Assembly: GCA_019095985.1 (NCBI GenBank)
Contig: CM032662.1
Span: 41,811,590-41,875,589 of the forward strand
From: Streblospio benedicti
Taxonomy: Eukaryota; Annelida; Polychaeta; Spionida; Spionidae
DNA length: 64,000 nt
Direction of reading: 5' to 3'
In this document: positions 12,601 through 27,600 of the stretch, piece by piece
Numbering within the stretch: position 1 is the stretch's first letter
Layout: every line of letters starts with the position of its first letter
Position numbers and translations under genes: made by a program
Notes under the pieces: generated by a model
The model's database searches: none
What the model saw: only the letters and a program-made list of their open reading frames with translations
What the model was told of the DNA's origin: nothing

Positions 12601-15600
12601 ACTTTGATTCTCTTAACTCTCTTCATATTCTCTTAATATGTAAGAAAAGAATCATATATCCATCATTCATTTAAATTTAATCGCAATGGGTGTTTTGAAG
12701 GATTGCAAATGATAATACATTACGAATGTTTTAGTTTTTGCACTTCTAAACTGCACAAAGACAATGGTAGGCTGGTAGCACACGTCAATGTATTTAGATG
12801 GGGTGGTTTTTAGGGAACAATCAGGCTTTTCACGATTTATTGCATTTGCAGAAAAAGGTAACAAACAAGAATTAAATTATTTTCAAAAAATTTGGAGCAC
12901 AGATGATTCTATACTTTCAAAGCAAAATACAAAGCAAAAAACTTTGCTTTCCTTCATAATATTTTGGAGGCAAATTTAACTAAGAAATATGTAAAACAAA
13001 ACGTAAGAAGCCTGATTTTTGCTTTCAATATTAAAAAAGTAGATATAGAGAAAAAATGAAGATCTAAATAAGGCATGAAAGCATTGGAAGAAAAGAAGAA
13101 TTTCATTAAGAAGAAAGAGAGAACAAGTTATATTTATTTCTGCCTAGTTGCTAGAAGCTTACGTCATGCATGTGTACGTTATGCTAAATATATATCAAAC
13201 TACTACAATCATGTCAACAAATAAACTCTAATGATATAGTTCAGCGCAAGTTCATAAGAGCTTTAGATAGTCATTTTTGGCCCCAAAGCACTAAAGTTCA
13301 TGTTTTTGTGAACTCAGAAACACCTTTCTGAAATTTCTTTTGTAGTCTTTTAATAAACCTGTCTCACAACATATTGAATTTAATGTCTTCTCAATTTTTC
13401 AAGTTTGAAATGTCTTTAGATTTCAATCATTTCATGTCAGTCAATAATTGAAATGCATTTTAATATGTACGTTTCAATTACTCAGACTAAAAAAATTGTA
13501 TGTATGGTTGGATTGCATGAACACAAAACTCCAGAGATTACATGGGTCTAGTGAGAATTGTATAAAAATATAATGCTTGCAACATTGATAAGCATTTTGT
13601 AAGAGAAAGTCCTATCTAATAATTGAGTTGATACATTTCCACAGTAAGAAAGAGATTTCCATTGTTAACTTAAAAATGTCAAATGATGCTATCAGAAATA
13701 TTACACATTCCAAATTAAATAAAAAATAGACAACAAATTGAAAAATAAATGAAATAAGTAAAAATATGCATTTTAAACCAGAGGAAATAGCCCAATGCTT
13801 GATTTGAGATAGATTGAAAGAAGTATAATTAATATGCTAAATAGACACAAATTTGAAGGCACTCAAAATAAGATGCTTCAGAAATAAAAGTGTTAATCAA
13901 TGCACGTAGCATCAAAACTCAACTTGATGTATACAGTGATGAACTTATTTGTATGTTAAATATGAGGTATTATAGTGTATAAAGTCCTCATCATCAACCA
14001 AGCCCCCATACATCTTTACCCTACACATATTTGTGCAAGTGAATGGGACAACACAGTCAGTTAAATCCCAAATAAGCTGTCAACTCAATTGGACAAAAAA
14101 AAACAAAATATCAAAATGAAAGAAAAAATATATCATCGAGCTATATTTTGATCCTATATTTTGATCCGTTATTTGTGATACACTGCCAAGCTTAGCAGTC
14201 GCATGTTCAAGTTTGTTGTAATACTTTCATATATGCTAGTGGATGCGACAGCTTTTTACCATGAGACCCAACCTCCTTACTTCTATAAGGTTTCATGGGC
14301 TGTTTGTAACCAGGTTGTCTGTCAACATAGTACAATACAAATTGAAAAGATGCATTTCAAACAATTAAGAACCTGTATACATTAACTGCAGTCTAACATT
14401 TACATATAACTAAATTGCAGACGGGACCAATCATTTTCAAATCACCATGAATTTAACAAAACAAAATAGAAACTCCACACTGACAAGACAAAAAATGCTT
14501 TAGAATACAAAAATGTTCATCACTATAACAACAAGCACACTGCCCTATTACTGGCATCAGCACCAAAAAGACAAAAATAACGGATGGATTGTCACTGAAA
14601 GGTCTATTAGCGAGTTTCAATCAATCACTTTTTGGAGCTAACACCTTTCACCACAATCCCACCCCTTTCCCATTTAGGCTTGGTCCCCGACCCTAGGTAT
14701 ATATAACACTGACGAGTGCTCTACCTTAGTCTACTAGTTGTACCTGGATTGAGGGTGTTGCCACACCCGGGTCATCGCTGGACACAATGTCATCGCTAAG
14801 GCGACGGTGGGAAGCGCCCTCTGGAAATAAACAAAGAGAACGCTGGTGTCAACAAAAATATACTCTCAATCCTATTTAGATTATGTTTAGATCTGCAATG
14901 TGATAGGCATTATTGAATCAGAGTTGCAAAATGTCAATATGACATCATCAAGTACATGTACATATGTGACTTACATTTCTAGCTTTGTGGAAATAAAGAG
15001 CAATTTACACGAGAGTGGGTGCTTTGGTGAATGTTTACAATTTATTAAAAACGCTCCATGAAATGTGGACAACTCTTGGTAGTTTCACATGTCTAGCTAT
15101 TGCATATGTAGTTGAGCAATCAATGAAGATCACGCACGCACACACATATACACACACTTATGCACACATACACATGTACACATCTAGCTTTGTTTTGTAG
15201 ATGACTGATATGGTATGAGTTGCTGTATCAGATGATAATAATGGTGGACAGTAACTGGACACCACCAGCAATAACAATCAAAATTGTCCATTATATTTAT
15301 GTTAGTTAACATGAATAATAAATAACCGAAAATCATATTTAGCATAGTCTTACCAAGAAATAATTTTAGAATTTGAACCAAAACAATAAGAAATATGATT
15401 ATGGACACCAAGTCAACCATTGGAACAAAATAAGTCAGCATCAATTCATCAATTTCTTCAATGAGACTTCATTTTAGTTTTCAAGCTGGATGCTCACAGA
15501 TCATGAATGTAAAGCCTTTGAGGCAGTGAGATGTCCATATCCATTGCTCATTAGATCAAACATGTTATATTATCCAACAATTTTTTTTATATTTCAATTA

Positions 15601-18600
15601 ACAAATTTCAAAATACTCTGAGTTTGCAGATTCACACAAATTTGGTAACTTTTTATAATACTGAAAAGAACACATAGAAGGCTATTATTGATGATTTTGA
15701 GTTACATTGTGATTTAAGTTTTACAGGCGCAAATACATGGGTTATTTCCAAAATTGTTATCATCTTTTGATAGTCCACTTATGTCATTTTAGAATATTTT
15801 GATTGTTATTGTAATCAAACTTTGATTTTAGCCATTTTTTGTATTCATTCAAGTCTTTTGTATCCAAGTTCATTCTATGTACAAAAAATAATCAAATGAA
15901 TAAAATTGTATCCATGAAAACCTCAAAGATGAAATAATTAAGATAACTTCAAATTCCAAGTTTGGTTCTTGTATCCATGAAAACCTAACTTTTGTTACAG
16001 GCAAAATCATGAAGATAAGTTTTAACACAAAGTCTGGCTCTTAATATTTTGCGTTGGTATCCAACTATGTAAAAATGATAGGATGTTGTCATCAGAGAAG
16101 AAATGCAGATTAAGAATGATAAAAGTTATTATTTTAATACATGGAGAACATTCATCATAGCATTTCATGGGACTATTCATCAGTCATCAGTGTCCAGGTG
16201 TGTATCTTATGAGATGTACAGATAGGTGTAGGTTTCTACCGAAGATGTACACGTAAATTTGTATTGTTATATTCATAGATCAGTTGTTCGTGGTTCAACG
16301 ATACCCAATGTGTAAATGTAGATCTATGCGCTTCACTAAACTTCAGAATTTACATACATTGGAAACAGTGAATAAGTTCAATTGTAAATAGAACCTTTCC
16401 ATTGTGGTTTTAAAAATCAATTAATGCTTCAAACTAAATTCAAATTCAACATTTTACAAAAACAGTGTTTTTAAAATCGAACGCTTCATATTTTTCTTTA
16501 TTCTCTTCCAACTAGACTTTTTCTTCCACTTTTTAAACCTTACATTTTACATCTTATATTTAAAATAAAAAACAAATAGTGCATCATATCCGGTCCAGCA
16601 ATCAGAAATGCACTATATGTATACACAATAATCCAGGTAGATCTGGGGCACTATTTCTCAGCTCGTACTTATCAATGAGTGAGTCGGCTCACATCAACAC
16701 AGCCTCAGGATATCATTAAATGCATCGTTTTTTTCTTCTTGTGTCATAATTTAGCCTATTTCATCCAGTTCAGTGCAGCTTTTATCTTTCTTTGTAACGT
16801 ATCATGTTGAAGTGCCCGAAAAACAGGTGCTTTTATGCCAATGATTGGAAATTGATTAGCCCGAATAGCGCAAAAGACTGTTATTTCACTAACACAGTAA
16901 TTATATGTCCATCAACAATGACCAAGTCCATAACTTAATGCAAAAAGATGCAATGTTGGACTTTTGTCTGTATACAAACCATCACTGATGGGTTTTTCTA
17001 CTACACACTCTAAGTTTACGCTTTTTATGGGTAATCAATAACAATTGAAAAATGAGATGGTCTTTTATAATGTGCAATTGATCTTTTTTTATACAAACCA
17101 GACGTATTTATAGAGCAAACCGTCTATTTATAGCAATCAATATGATTGTTGACTTCAAGATCTGTATATATTTTGCCATGAAATGTCAGATATATCAAAT
17201 ATTATATTGCAGAATATGTGATCGAGATAACCTCGTAGACAAGCTGATATTTATCAGAAAGTCATGGGTTCGATCACACACGCACATCCAGATTTTTCAC
17301 GGCTTTCATTTTCTCTCGTACAACGGTGATCAAGTTAACATTGATTCTGGGGCATTGTAGATTCGTGGATGTTGATATACCAAGGGATGATAGCCAAGTG
17401 AATACATTTCTAGGAGGTTGTGGGTTCTAACAGTGAGCGTGTAGCATAATAAGCTTAATGGTGCGTGACTATAATTTGTAATTATATATAGACCCCATAA
17501 TGTGCTATCCTTTATGTGCTCAATTGTTGTGAGGCCATCACAAGACAGGTGTGACTTGAGTGTGCTGGCAAACGCACTTACTCACTGCACCTTCTACCAC
17601 TTTCACAGTAATTATCATTCTAATTACATGCTTCAGGTCAAATGAATGGATTCCAAGCATAGAGTAAAAGCTACTACGCAGCTGATTCTAAAATAGCACT
17701 TTGAATGCCGGACGAAACATCCTGAATTGAGGAACACATCAATCGTAAGATACAAATGGAATTTTTCTAATCTCATTTTCATGAGAAATATGAGTTTTAT
17801 TTTTTATGGGGAATTTGAATACACCAAATTTCAATGACACAAAAATTGTTTGAAATGAATGGTGTATTTCTTAGATAATTTTCAATGAGAAAAATCGGTC
17901 TTATCTTATAATTCATTAGAAATGAAGAAACACCTAAATCAGAAAAAAACTTTTAAACATAAAACTCATTAACGTTGTGTTAAATAGAGACAATTCATTT
18001 GGAACATAAATTTATTGGGGGAATAAGTTTGCTCAAACAATAAAATAACATGAAAAACAATTTTTCCGACTGTGAGCCAGTTACGCACTCCACATGGACT
18101 GGTTTGCATTGTGTTTCTGTATCAGGGAGTTCAATGTCTGTATTAATGTGCATGCTATATTGCACATTTTCACAATTCGAATATATACAGCTTACATAGA
18201 AGTTGGAATAAAGTACTATGTTACTAAAGTACTTACTCAGGTATATAGTAAGTGTGGTGATGTACCGTTTCGGCTGCTCCTTTGGCTTTGGTGTCACCAT
18301 GATGGAAAATTGATTTATCCAACACTAATTTTAATCACACTTCCTTGGAATAATGCAGTCCACAATAGGTGCCAATGTAATTTGTCTGAGCAATGAAATA
18401 TTCGTCTATCCATATCTCAATTCATGTAATGTTAGGTGAATAGTAGAAAGTTTAACATCCTCATCGTGTAAGTTAAATTTTTGTCGCTGTTGAATAAAAC
18501 GCATGATACGTTTCACAATGTGTCACGGGATCATTTACTTTATTGTCAAAATATCCACATTTAAATCATATAGACACATCTTTTCCAAAATTCTTAAGCT

Positions 18601-21600
18601 TCTGATAACCCTTTTATTCTTTTGATGCATTATGTAAGATGATATATCAAGCAGCTCAACGGTTCAAAATTATAATTTGCAGCTCAATTTTGAATGTTCA
18701 TCATTTTAAACTATTCCCAGACAAAATGAACCAATGACTTTGATGAGGCATCATATATGAACAATTAATATAGATATGTAGGTGTCTAAGTAAATATAAC
18801 TATGACGTACGTACAATAACAAGCCAACAGAGAAAAATCAAAGTGGGCGATATCACAGGAACATGACATATAAATATGACATGTGATAAGAAGAATATGT
18901 CACAGCAAATCTTAGATAGCTGCTCTTGCTGTGATGAGATATTTGAACCAGCATATAATGGATGATCTGCTTTCACAGCAACTCCCTTGGGAATGTTTGT
19001 TGCTCATATGAAACAATTTCAATTTTTAGAATGCAACATATAAAACCTGTACAACAATTGCAGAAGACATTGACCATATATTCGTACATTCATCCACGAA
19101 GAAAATCCTGCGGGGAGGGTCAAGAAAAAGGTTTTTTTTTCTACATGCTAAGCAAGAAATATTGTCTTTCAGAAGATACAAGCATCATGAATAGACACTT
19201 TCTCTGAAATAATGAATCCAGAACTTGCAAGGAAAACAATCAACAGTGACACATCCCAATAACGAGATAGCATCAAAGCCTACAGTAATTATAGACAGAA
19301 AAGCATGCTGGGGGCTCCAGGAAACCTCACAGATCTCTTGGTGGCTGGAGATTTTAGAATATAGGTCACAGCAAGGGCCAAAGTACATTTTTTATGGTGT
19401 CCATATTTTTGACAATCGCTGTTTGGAATTTAAGGATTCCATACTAGACTTTGATTTACAATAATGAAGTTCTCTACATGTACGTATTTCGCTTAGAACC
19501 TCATCTCCATATGGGGATAAGATCCATTAATAATCTAGGATCTTAGCTTCACTATCCAATATTTTGTAGCTCTTTGTTTCTATTCAATTCTATTCTATTC
19601 TAGTCCAAAAATTACCGGACATAACTGAATATACACAAAAAGTCAAAAAAATATATGCAGAAAATTCTGGTGGGAAAATACTGCAGTACATGTATCAAGG
19701 CTAAATTTACAGCTGGGAATATATGGATATATCCTTAAAGCCAACGGCTTCATGTCACAGCAACAAATTTTGATTTGACTCTAATTTCAAATCTGACATG
19801 ATTATATATATCTATTTAGAATAATTTCGTAAAACATATTTTTTACGATGAAAGTGCATCATTGGACCTCACCAAAGCAGATGCTACATGTATATGCATG
19901 TTTGCTGCAATAGTCGTTTGCCCCTGTGGTGATGTCTCCTGGGTGCAGACCTTATTCAGAGCTCCACAAAGCAGACTGTGCAGCAGTGAAGTACAATGAT
20001 GATTGATGAAAGATGAAATTGCATTAGCAATTCTGCTCCTTTCAACGCCATCTGAATAATGTATTGATTGGTATGCTATTATTAACAATTTGATAGCTAA
20101 TTAATTTATAGGAAATTTTACAATGGCCACCTCTGTCATTAAAGGACCACTTATCCTACTCAGACCACATACAAGGAAACATTACAACATAAGCCATGAA
20201 CCTTGCTATATTGATGACCAAAGTTTTTCAGACTGTAATTGGAATCACTGTACCCTTTATAAAAAATGGTGATAGTCTATCAGATTGATTACTTAAAAAA
20301 TTAGTATTCCATACTTTCATCATTCCACATATTTAAATGAATTATTTATAAATATTCCAGTAACTTTTTCAATAAAGCCGTTCATGAGCACCATAGTTTG
20401 GTCATTGAAAACTCAAGTGAAAGAAATAATCCAAATAAAGAATCTCTTGGCGATACCATATAATATTTTCTACCACAGTCCAAATGAACACATAATTGAA
20501 TCTAAACAACCTGTTATTAGCTTCACAACCTTAGTTTACATATTCATTAGGAGTTCTCGCATAATTACTGCTATAATGAGGTCATTCGAAGAGCCTCAGG
20601 GGTTAAAGGATAATCAGTGTAGAGATCAATTAACAAATGTCCTAATATAATCAAACACAGTCATGTTGATTGGATGTAAAATGATGCTAAAACTATTATG
20701 CAAACAAATTGGGCTTTTTACTTGCTCATTATGAGAGTTTATTTGTTTTTGATTAGCACCAGGTGTTGGAGATTGAAACCCAAGTATAGCAGAACCTGTC
20801 TGTGAAAACCAACAAGAGGAAGAGGTGCATTGGTTATGGAGGTTTGCGAAAGGTTCTTTATGAAGGTTTGGAACCGCAAAATAGGGTCGTATTTACAGAG
20901 GTGATGTCTTTATAAGGTGGTCTTATTCAGAGGTTGTACTGTACTGTACAGTACAATGAAGTTACCTACAAATAAGGGCCAAGTTCTTAGTAAATTTCTC
21001 TTTTTATATGCTTACATGGCCAAGTCAATTAGGAGTTAGACTCTGAACTTGACGCTCATCATGGGTTTGAGACCAAGAGGTGACTATTAATTGTAGATGT
21101 TGAGGAGATCATTCGATAACGTGTAATAATAGGTACAAACAAAGCCATTTGGTCACTTGTATAGTTGTAAAAGTTGTTTATGATAGAACCTCCCACAGCA
21201 GCCATTTGTCTGACAACTTCAAAGTTGATAGCAAATATAATACCTTAACTTTACATTACATTTGACAGTATACCCATAAGTTTTTAAAGCCAGAGACATC
21301 TTTCCACAGCTGAGTATATCAATGAGTAAAACACATTGTTCTTCACTCAGTCTTATGATCAATAGTTACACACTCAGTCACCAGCGCATCATGTATTTTC
21401 AATGTGATTAACTTTTCACCTTTGCTCATATACATACATATTGTCAGACACTTCAACCTCTGACGGTCTGATTTTCAAATCAGTAAAACGGCGGCGTGTC
21501 TCTTCAGAAAGGTCCACTCTTCTGTAGGGTCTCAAAGGGGTTATTGAGACCAATCACATACAATGGGAAATTTGCTATATAATTGTTTTAATGATTCACT

Positions 21601-24600
21601 CTAATAGGGTAAAAGAGTGTCATACTTGTCCACTAAGGAAATTAAAATATTCTGGGTACACTTCATTTTGAGACGACCATAGGAGTCATTCAAAACTACT
21701 GTTTGAAATCGCGAGTGTGATATCTGCAGCGCACTTTTGCAAGTACTTACATGAATATAGATAGAATATAATATGAGGCAATATAAATGCAAGCTCATAA
21801 GTTCAATTTACAAGCAAATCAGAAATTCTTTTATGATCATTTTGCATTTATAAACCAACTTTGACATTTAAAGTACAAAACTATAACTATATGCACAAAT
21901 AGTTAAAGAGCAATATTTGAAACAAGACCATCTCTCGAAAACAAAATATACTTCTTTTGTAATAGTTCTTTTTCTACAACACCTTTCAAAATGTGGAAAT
22001 CTTGGTTTTCTCAATATCATTTATCTGAAGAATATATGCATTAATCTTCAAACATAATGATGAAAAATGTAANNNNNNNNNNNNNNNNNNNNNNNNNNNN
22101 NNNNNNNNNNNNNNNNNNNNNNNNNNNNNNNNNNNNNNNNNNNNNNNNNNNNNNNNNNNNNNNNNNNNNNNNGTTCTCATGTTTAGTTCAATAGACCAAA
22201 TGAAACTGTGTCATAAAGCAAGGAAAAAGTCCTAAAACAAAGCAGGAGATGTTGACAGAAGGCATCGTAAAAATACAGTGGCCTTTTTCTAATATTTCTC
22301 ACAACATTGTAGAAATCAACCATGACACACATTATATAATCTTCCAAATGCCATTGTTTGTTGTTGCTAAAACATTGCCAATTTGGTGGTGGGCTTTTAC
22401 ATGAATGCATATTTAGTATTGGGTTTTAGATATATCATCTAGAGGTGGGGATGGGCCTTTATTTACATAATGTGGCCGCTTGAATGGTTTATACCGGAAA
22501 TGATTGTCATCATAAAATTGGCCAGCTTATAGTTTTATAGTGAACTTGCATGTGAATAATTAGAATGTTCATTAATTCATGGATTTGTGATGAAGAACAA
22601 ATGATGTAATCTAGTTAAATTTGTTTGCCACTATTTTTCCCTTTGAAATATTGGTAGAGTGTTGTTGTGTTCCTTACCAGTTTATGTAGTTTAAAAAATG
22701 TATTCTAGACGAACATATCTCGGTCAATAGAAAAAGGTAAGACTTTTATGAATGAAAGATCATTTCCATCATAATATCAGAAACAATCCTCTACGCAGAA
22801 TCATTTTCATATTTAACTTTGTTCTCAAATTTGTTTCATAACTTCAGCTTAAAATGGATCACATTTTAACTAATAAAACCAGTCTTTTCCTTGAAAACAC
22901 CTGCAAAGTCTGCCATATGAATCAAACATCTGTAAAACACAGACGAAATTTTTCCGTCTGGTGAGTTGTCATTCCAGCTAAAATTCTGTCAGAATCTTTG
23001 CTCATCAAACATCATTGTGAAGTATGTTGAAAGCATCAGATGCAAAACAGATCTTCAACATTTCTCAAACTATATTTTATGTAACAAATGTCATTATCAT
23101 GACAATCGCATATAATATTAGTTAGCTTTGTAAATGATTCAATACTGTGCAGACTTATATTACATCAAAAATGAATAAAGGAAGTTTTAATGAGATGACT
23201 TTGTTTTTATTGAACTGTGCAGCAAGAATGCTTTCATAAGGACCTCTCAAAGGCTGTCCAGATGTTTAGAGGACAGTCAGCAAAATTCTAAATCATAATG
23301 ACCTCATTGACAACACACATTACAAAAATGACAATTTACAAAACACTATTTCTTTTCTTAAAAACTACATGTATCCTCTAAATATATAAAATATATTAAA
23401 CATTTAATTAGCAGCTGATGAGCAAAATTAGACTCAAACAAAAACTTTCTCTGTATATGTCAACTTCTGATGAATCAGCAAACTATAAAACAGACACCAA
23501 ATAAAATTGGTGAGCAGCTATACAAAAGCTAAAATTGTGATATTTCAAACGTGAAGTGTGTGTGTTGATTGGTTTATAACAAGTTTGCGTACTGACCGTT
23601 GCCGTCGGTGATGGTGTTGAGGAGAGACTTGCGCTGTGAGCTCTTGTCCCGCCGCTCAGCCAGCCGCGACGAAATCTACAACCACAGAGTACCACAAGAA
23701 ATGTAAATTGCTGATAAATAGGATTAATATCAATAAAAGCTTAACAGGATAAACTACTATGATTTCTGTTTTTGATAGACAACACATCACTTTATAACAC
23801 CTTGTTGTGTAGGTAATGATTTTTAATAATGATGTAATTTTACTATTAGAGATGAAAGAGGTAGGCAACCATTACTCAAAAAACACTTTCAGGATGGGAA
23901 TAACAAATAGTCCAGTTCAACAGCATATATAGACAACCCCCCATTCCACCCACCGGCGGCTGTGTTGCGGCCGTCGTTCCATTATTCGCGTCCGGTTCGC
24001 GCTTCCTGAACCTCCTCCGCTCGCGCCGGCTCGACGCCACGCTGCTATTGGTGGAAGCGTCCGAGGCGGCACCGGGCAGAGAGCCCGACCTCTGACCCCC
24101 AAGCACAGCGCCAAGGTCACGGGAGCCTTGACGGCCCGGCGAGTGGCGTGACAACTCGGAGGACAGAGGGAGCGGCGAGCGAGACTGGTCACGGCTGCTG
24201 GCAGCCGACGCACCGGCCGAACCGCCCGGGAACAGACGCTCGCGGCTAGACGCGCCCGAGCCTGCAATTATGATGAGTTTGTTAAGACGCTTAGATAATC
24301 ATGGGGCTTATCTTATGTATGGCAGAAGCTTTCTTATGTACACATGTTTGGAAGAGGTGAAGACAGGTGTCCTTCAAAAAGAGCAATACAGGGAAAATGG
24401 GGAGATGTGAAAAGAATCACAACAGTCACAGTGAAAATATTTCTTTAATCTTTAGTTTCAGGCTTTCTCAAATTGTAGGTCTGTAAATTTTGCATGTTAA
24501 CTTGTGTATTTAAATCCAATCAATTTTACCTGGCTGTTCTAGGCTGGTGGAACCAGGAAAATACTGGTTGGTACTAGAGGATACCGGTGGGTACTGGCTG

Positions 24601-27600
24601 GAGCTGGAGGATACTGCTTGGTGCTGGTTTGACGAAACTGGCTGATACTGGTTTTTGCCGGCCAATGCTGGTTTTGTAACAGGGGAACTTGAAACTGCAG
24701 AGTATTGGTTTCTAGCAGAGGAGACTGAAAGAATAAAACAAAATGTTATGCTATAAAAACAAAAATCAGCATTTTGACAGATTCAAGTCATCTACAAAGA
24801 TTGTCAAAAGTACATTGAAATGAAATACAGTAGAACCTCCAATTAAGACCACCTCTCTATTGAAATCACCTCTATAATAAGACCACCTTTCACAGTCCCA
24901 AACCTTCATAACATTACCAAAATTAACCTCTGTATAGAGATCACCTCTCCATTGAGACCACCCAACACTGGTCCCAAAGGTGGTCCTAATAGAGAGGTTT
25001 TACTGTATGTATATAGAATGATGAAATAAGACTCGGTTGATGATAACATAATTATACTGTAATTATTTGGTACTGTATTACAATCATTCCAATTTCTCAC
25101 CTGCTGCTGGATGCGGGTACTGCCCTGCCGCAGTATGTGAGTACTGTTTGGTACTAGCCGGCAGCTGGCCACTAGCGGAGGACACACCGTAGGTGGTGCC
25201 GACCACTGGACCATGCAACTCCACCTATAGGACAGCAATTGTTTTATAAAGTTGTGTGAATGCATGTAAATTTGCTTTGAGGAACTTAGTTCTAGAATAA
25301 ACAAAAAATATTTGTGTGAAATTTTACTAAACAAATGTACTAAGAAATAATATCATATACGTAATGCAGTATAGAAACTAATGTTGAAATCTATATCAAT
25401 ATGAAAATTACACATTTTTCCCCCTAGAATGACAGTGCTAAAAACAATGTTTGTCCGCTATTAAAACAACAAAGTTAAATTTTTTTTATAGAAAACTCGG
25501 GAAAAATAATATGTGCCTCAAATTTTCAGACAACATAAGAGAAGAATCTGGAAAAAGAAGGCACTTTGAGAATTATTCTAACATGAACAATTCGGGGAAC
25601 TTAGACACATTTTGTGACAGCTGACCTGTTGTTTGTGGAGGCCGCCACCAGCCGGCGCTGGCCTCAGTTTGGTGGGCGTCCCCGGGGGCGTCCCCCATTG
25701 AGCAGATGACGCCGGCGCCACACGGTGGCCTGAAACGCAAACACACAATCTTAGCCATGTGTCATTACTTCATGTGACGATCGATTATGTTTTTCACAAA
25801 GCAATTTTAACTAGTATCTTTATATTCTGGTAACAGATTTACACTCAGTTGGATTCATTTATTTCAAACTCTTAAAGTCAAATTTTATGGATAACTTGAG
25901 CACATAGCCATTTCTCTTGATTTTAATCGACATGAAAAAATCATTTGAATGACTCAAAATTTTTATAAACTGGAAACTTATTTTCACTCGCCAAGTTTCA
26001 GTTAAATGTGTTTAAAAATTGTAATCAAAAGTATATTTAATTACTTCTTAAGAAGGGAAACTTATTTTTGCAATAAATAATATTCACTATGGAGGTCGAT
26101 ACTCAAAAGATTTATCTAATACATTGGTGATTGAAGACTGTATAGCATGATGTGTACCAAGAAGTTCGCATTGATCCATCAAATATCATACTAAGTTGTT
26201 TTGAATATTCTTATTAGTGCAGTAATGACAAACATTACGAAGATGACAACATAACCAATACACACTGACATTGATGTGAGATGTGAGCAAGAATTCATAT
26301 ACCATCTTCTTTGTGCCATGGATATCAATATGCGTCACATACACAAATATGCAATAAAACACACTTCCAAAAGTGCACCCACTGTCTACTGCACTGTAAA
26401 ACCCTTCTAAAGTGACTACCTCATCAACCAAATGTATGGTTGACATGATGCACAGCTGTAAAAATCTAATGTGGTCTACCTATATATAAAAAGGTGAATT
26501 AAGAATTTCTGTTACTCGTAGATTAAGGATTTTCTTACAAGTTCTACTGTACTCCAGACTTACGCAACACTTGCACATAGGTATCCAAGGTATGCTGTAA
26601 AAACGCTTTCTTATTATTTGCACTGGGAGGTGCAACACACCTATATCACAGACAAGCAGTATATCAGAATTACAGTTACTCCTAGCCTTGTGACAATACA
26701 ATAAGTTACAAACATTTTGATTTATACACAATGATTGTAATGAGGTTTTGAGAAAGATCGAGTTGCAGGATTCACAGACTCATGTAGGCCAAACTATAAA
26801 CGTAACAAAAATTTGATAGTGTTTGATGAAGATGCAATGGTTTTCAGACTTCAGTGAATGACGAATTAAGGTGACCCAACTAATTATACATGTATACTTG
26901 TTATTTATTTATCTATTAAGACTTTTTCCTTTCACGCTAATTTTCAAAACTAAAATAACAACTTTTCTTCACATTTATAGAACAACTTTTCTTGCAGGAT
27001 AATTCACGTTAACAGCGCCTCTCTTTATATTGAAGAGAATCGGATCACATGTTACACTCCAGGAAGCAGATAGAGAAGGTAAAGTCACAAGGCAATTACA
27101 GATAAAAATATCAAACTTGCTTACATGTTGCAACTAAGTTACAACTTGTACATACAATTAGTACATTTGTACTAATGAAATTAGTGCCCATAATTTTGAT
27201 GCCTGCGTCAAGTTGTTCTATGCCACACCCAAAGTTCAGTAGGATGATATTATATATAAATAATGTCTAATTGAAATGCCTCAGGTTCTGGGGTATTGTA
27301 TGCATCATGATACATTTTTGAGAAGTCGCTATGGTAATGATGGTAAACTCTCATCAATTATCAAAATTAAAACAGTAAGTAATTGTAATTGTCTGATTTC
27401 ATCAGGGTTTTTTTTTATATCAGAACATGTGCATACATGTACTGTACATTACTTTAGTAAGTATTAAAGTGAGTAAGTAAGTAAGTTAGTTAGTTTGGGC
27501 GTCATGGAAGTAGACAGCACCTTAGACAAGACAGTAAAATCATGAATACAATTCAATACATGTACAAATGCCATGTAATGGACTTGAATATTGATTTGTG

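Larger units (their letters stand above)
14821..23596 (-). other. 8.8-kb intron of the large gene, no exon seen
   Basis: AT-rich throughout, with a (CA)n-like run at 15131-15183, tRNA-like pieces near 17.2-17.4 kb, a GTAGAACCTC MITE at about 20785-20944, a gap, and a GGACAGTC hairpin at about 23253-23280. The phase fits across this intron without any further exon. Confidence 0.6.

Noticed and set aside
14203-14385. 60-codon frame with a hydrophobic start (plus strand)
   Set aside because: It lies inside an intron, has no gene context and ends quickly.
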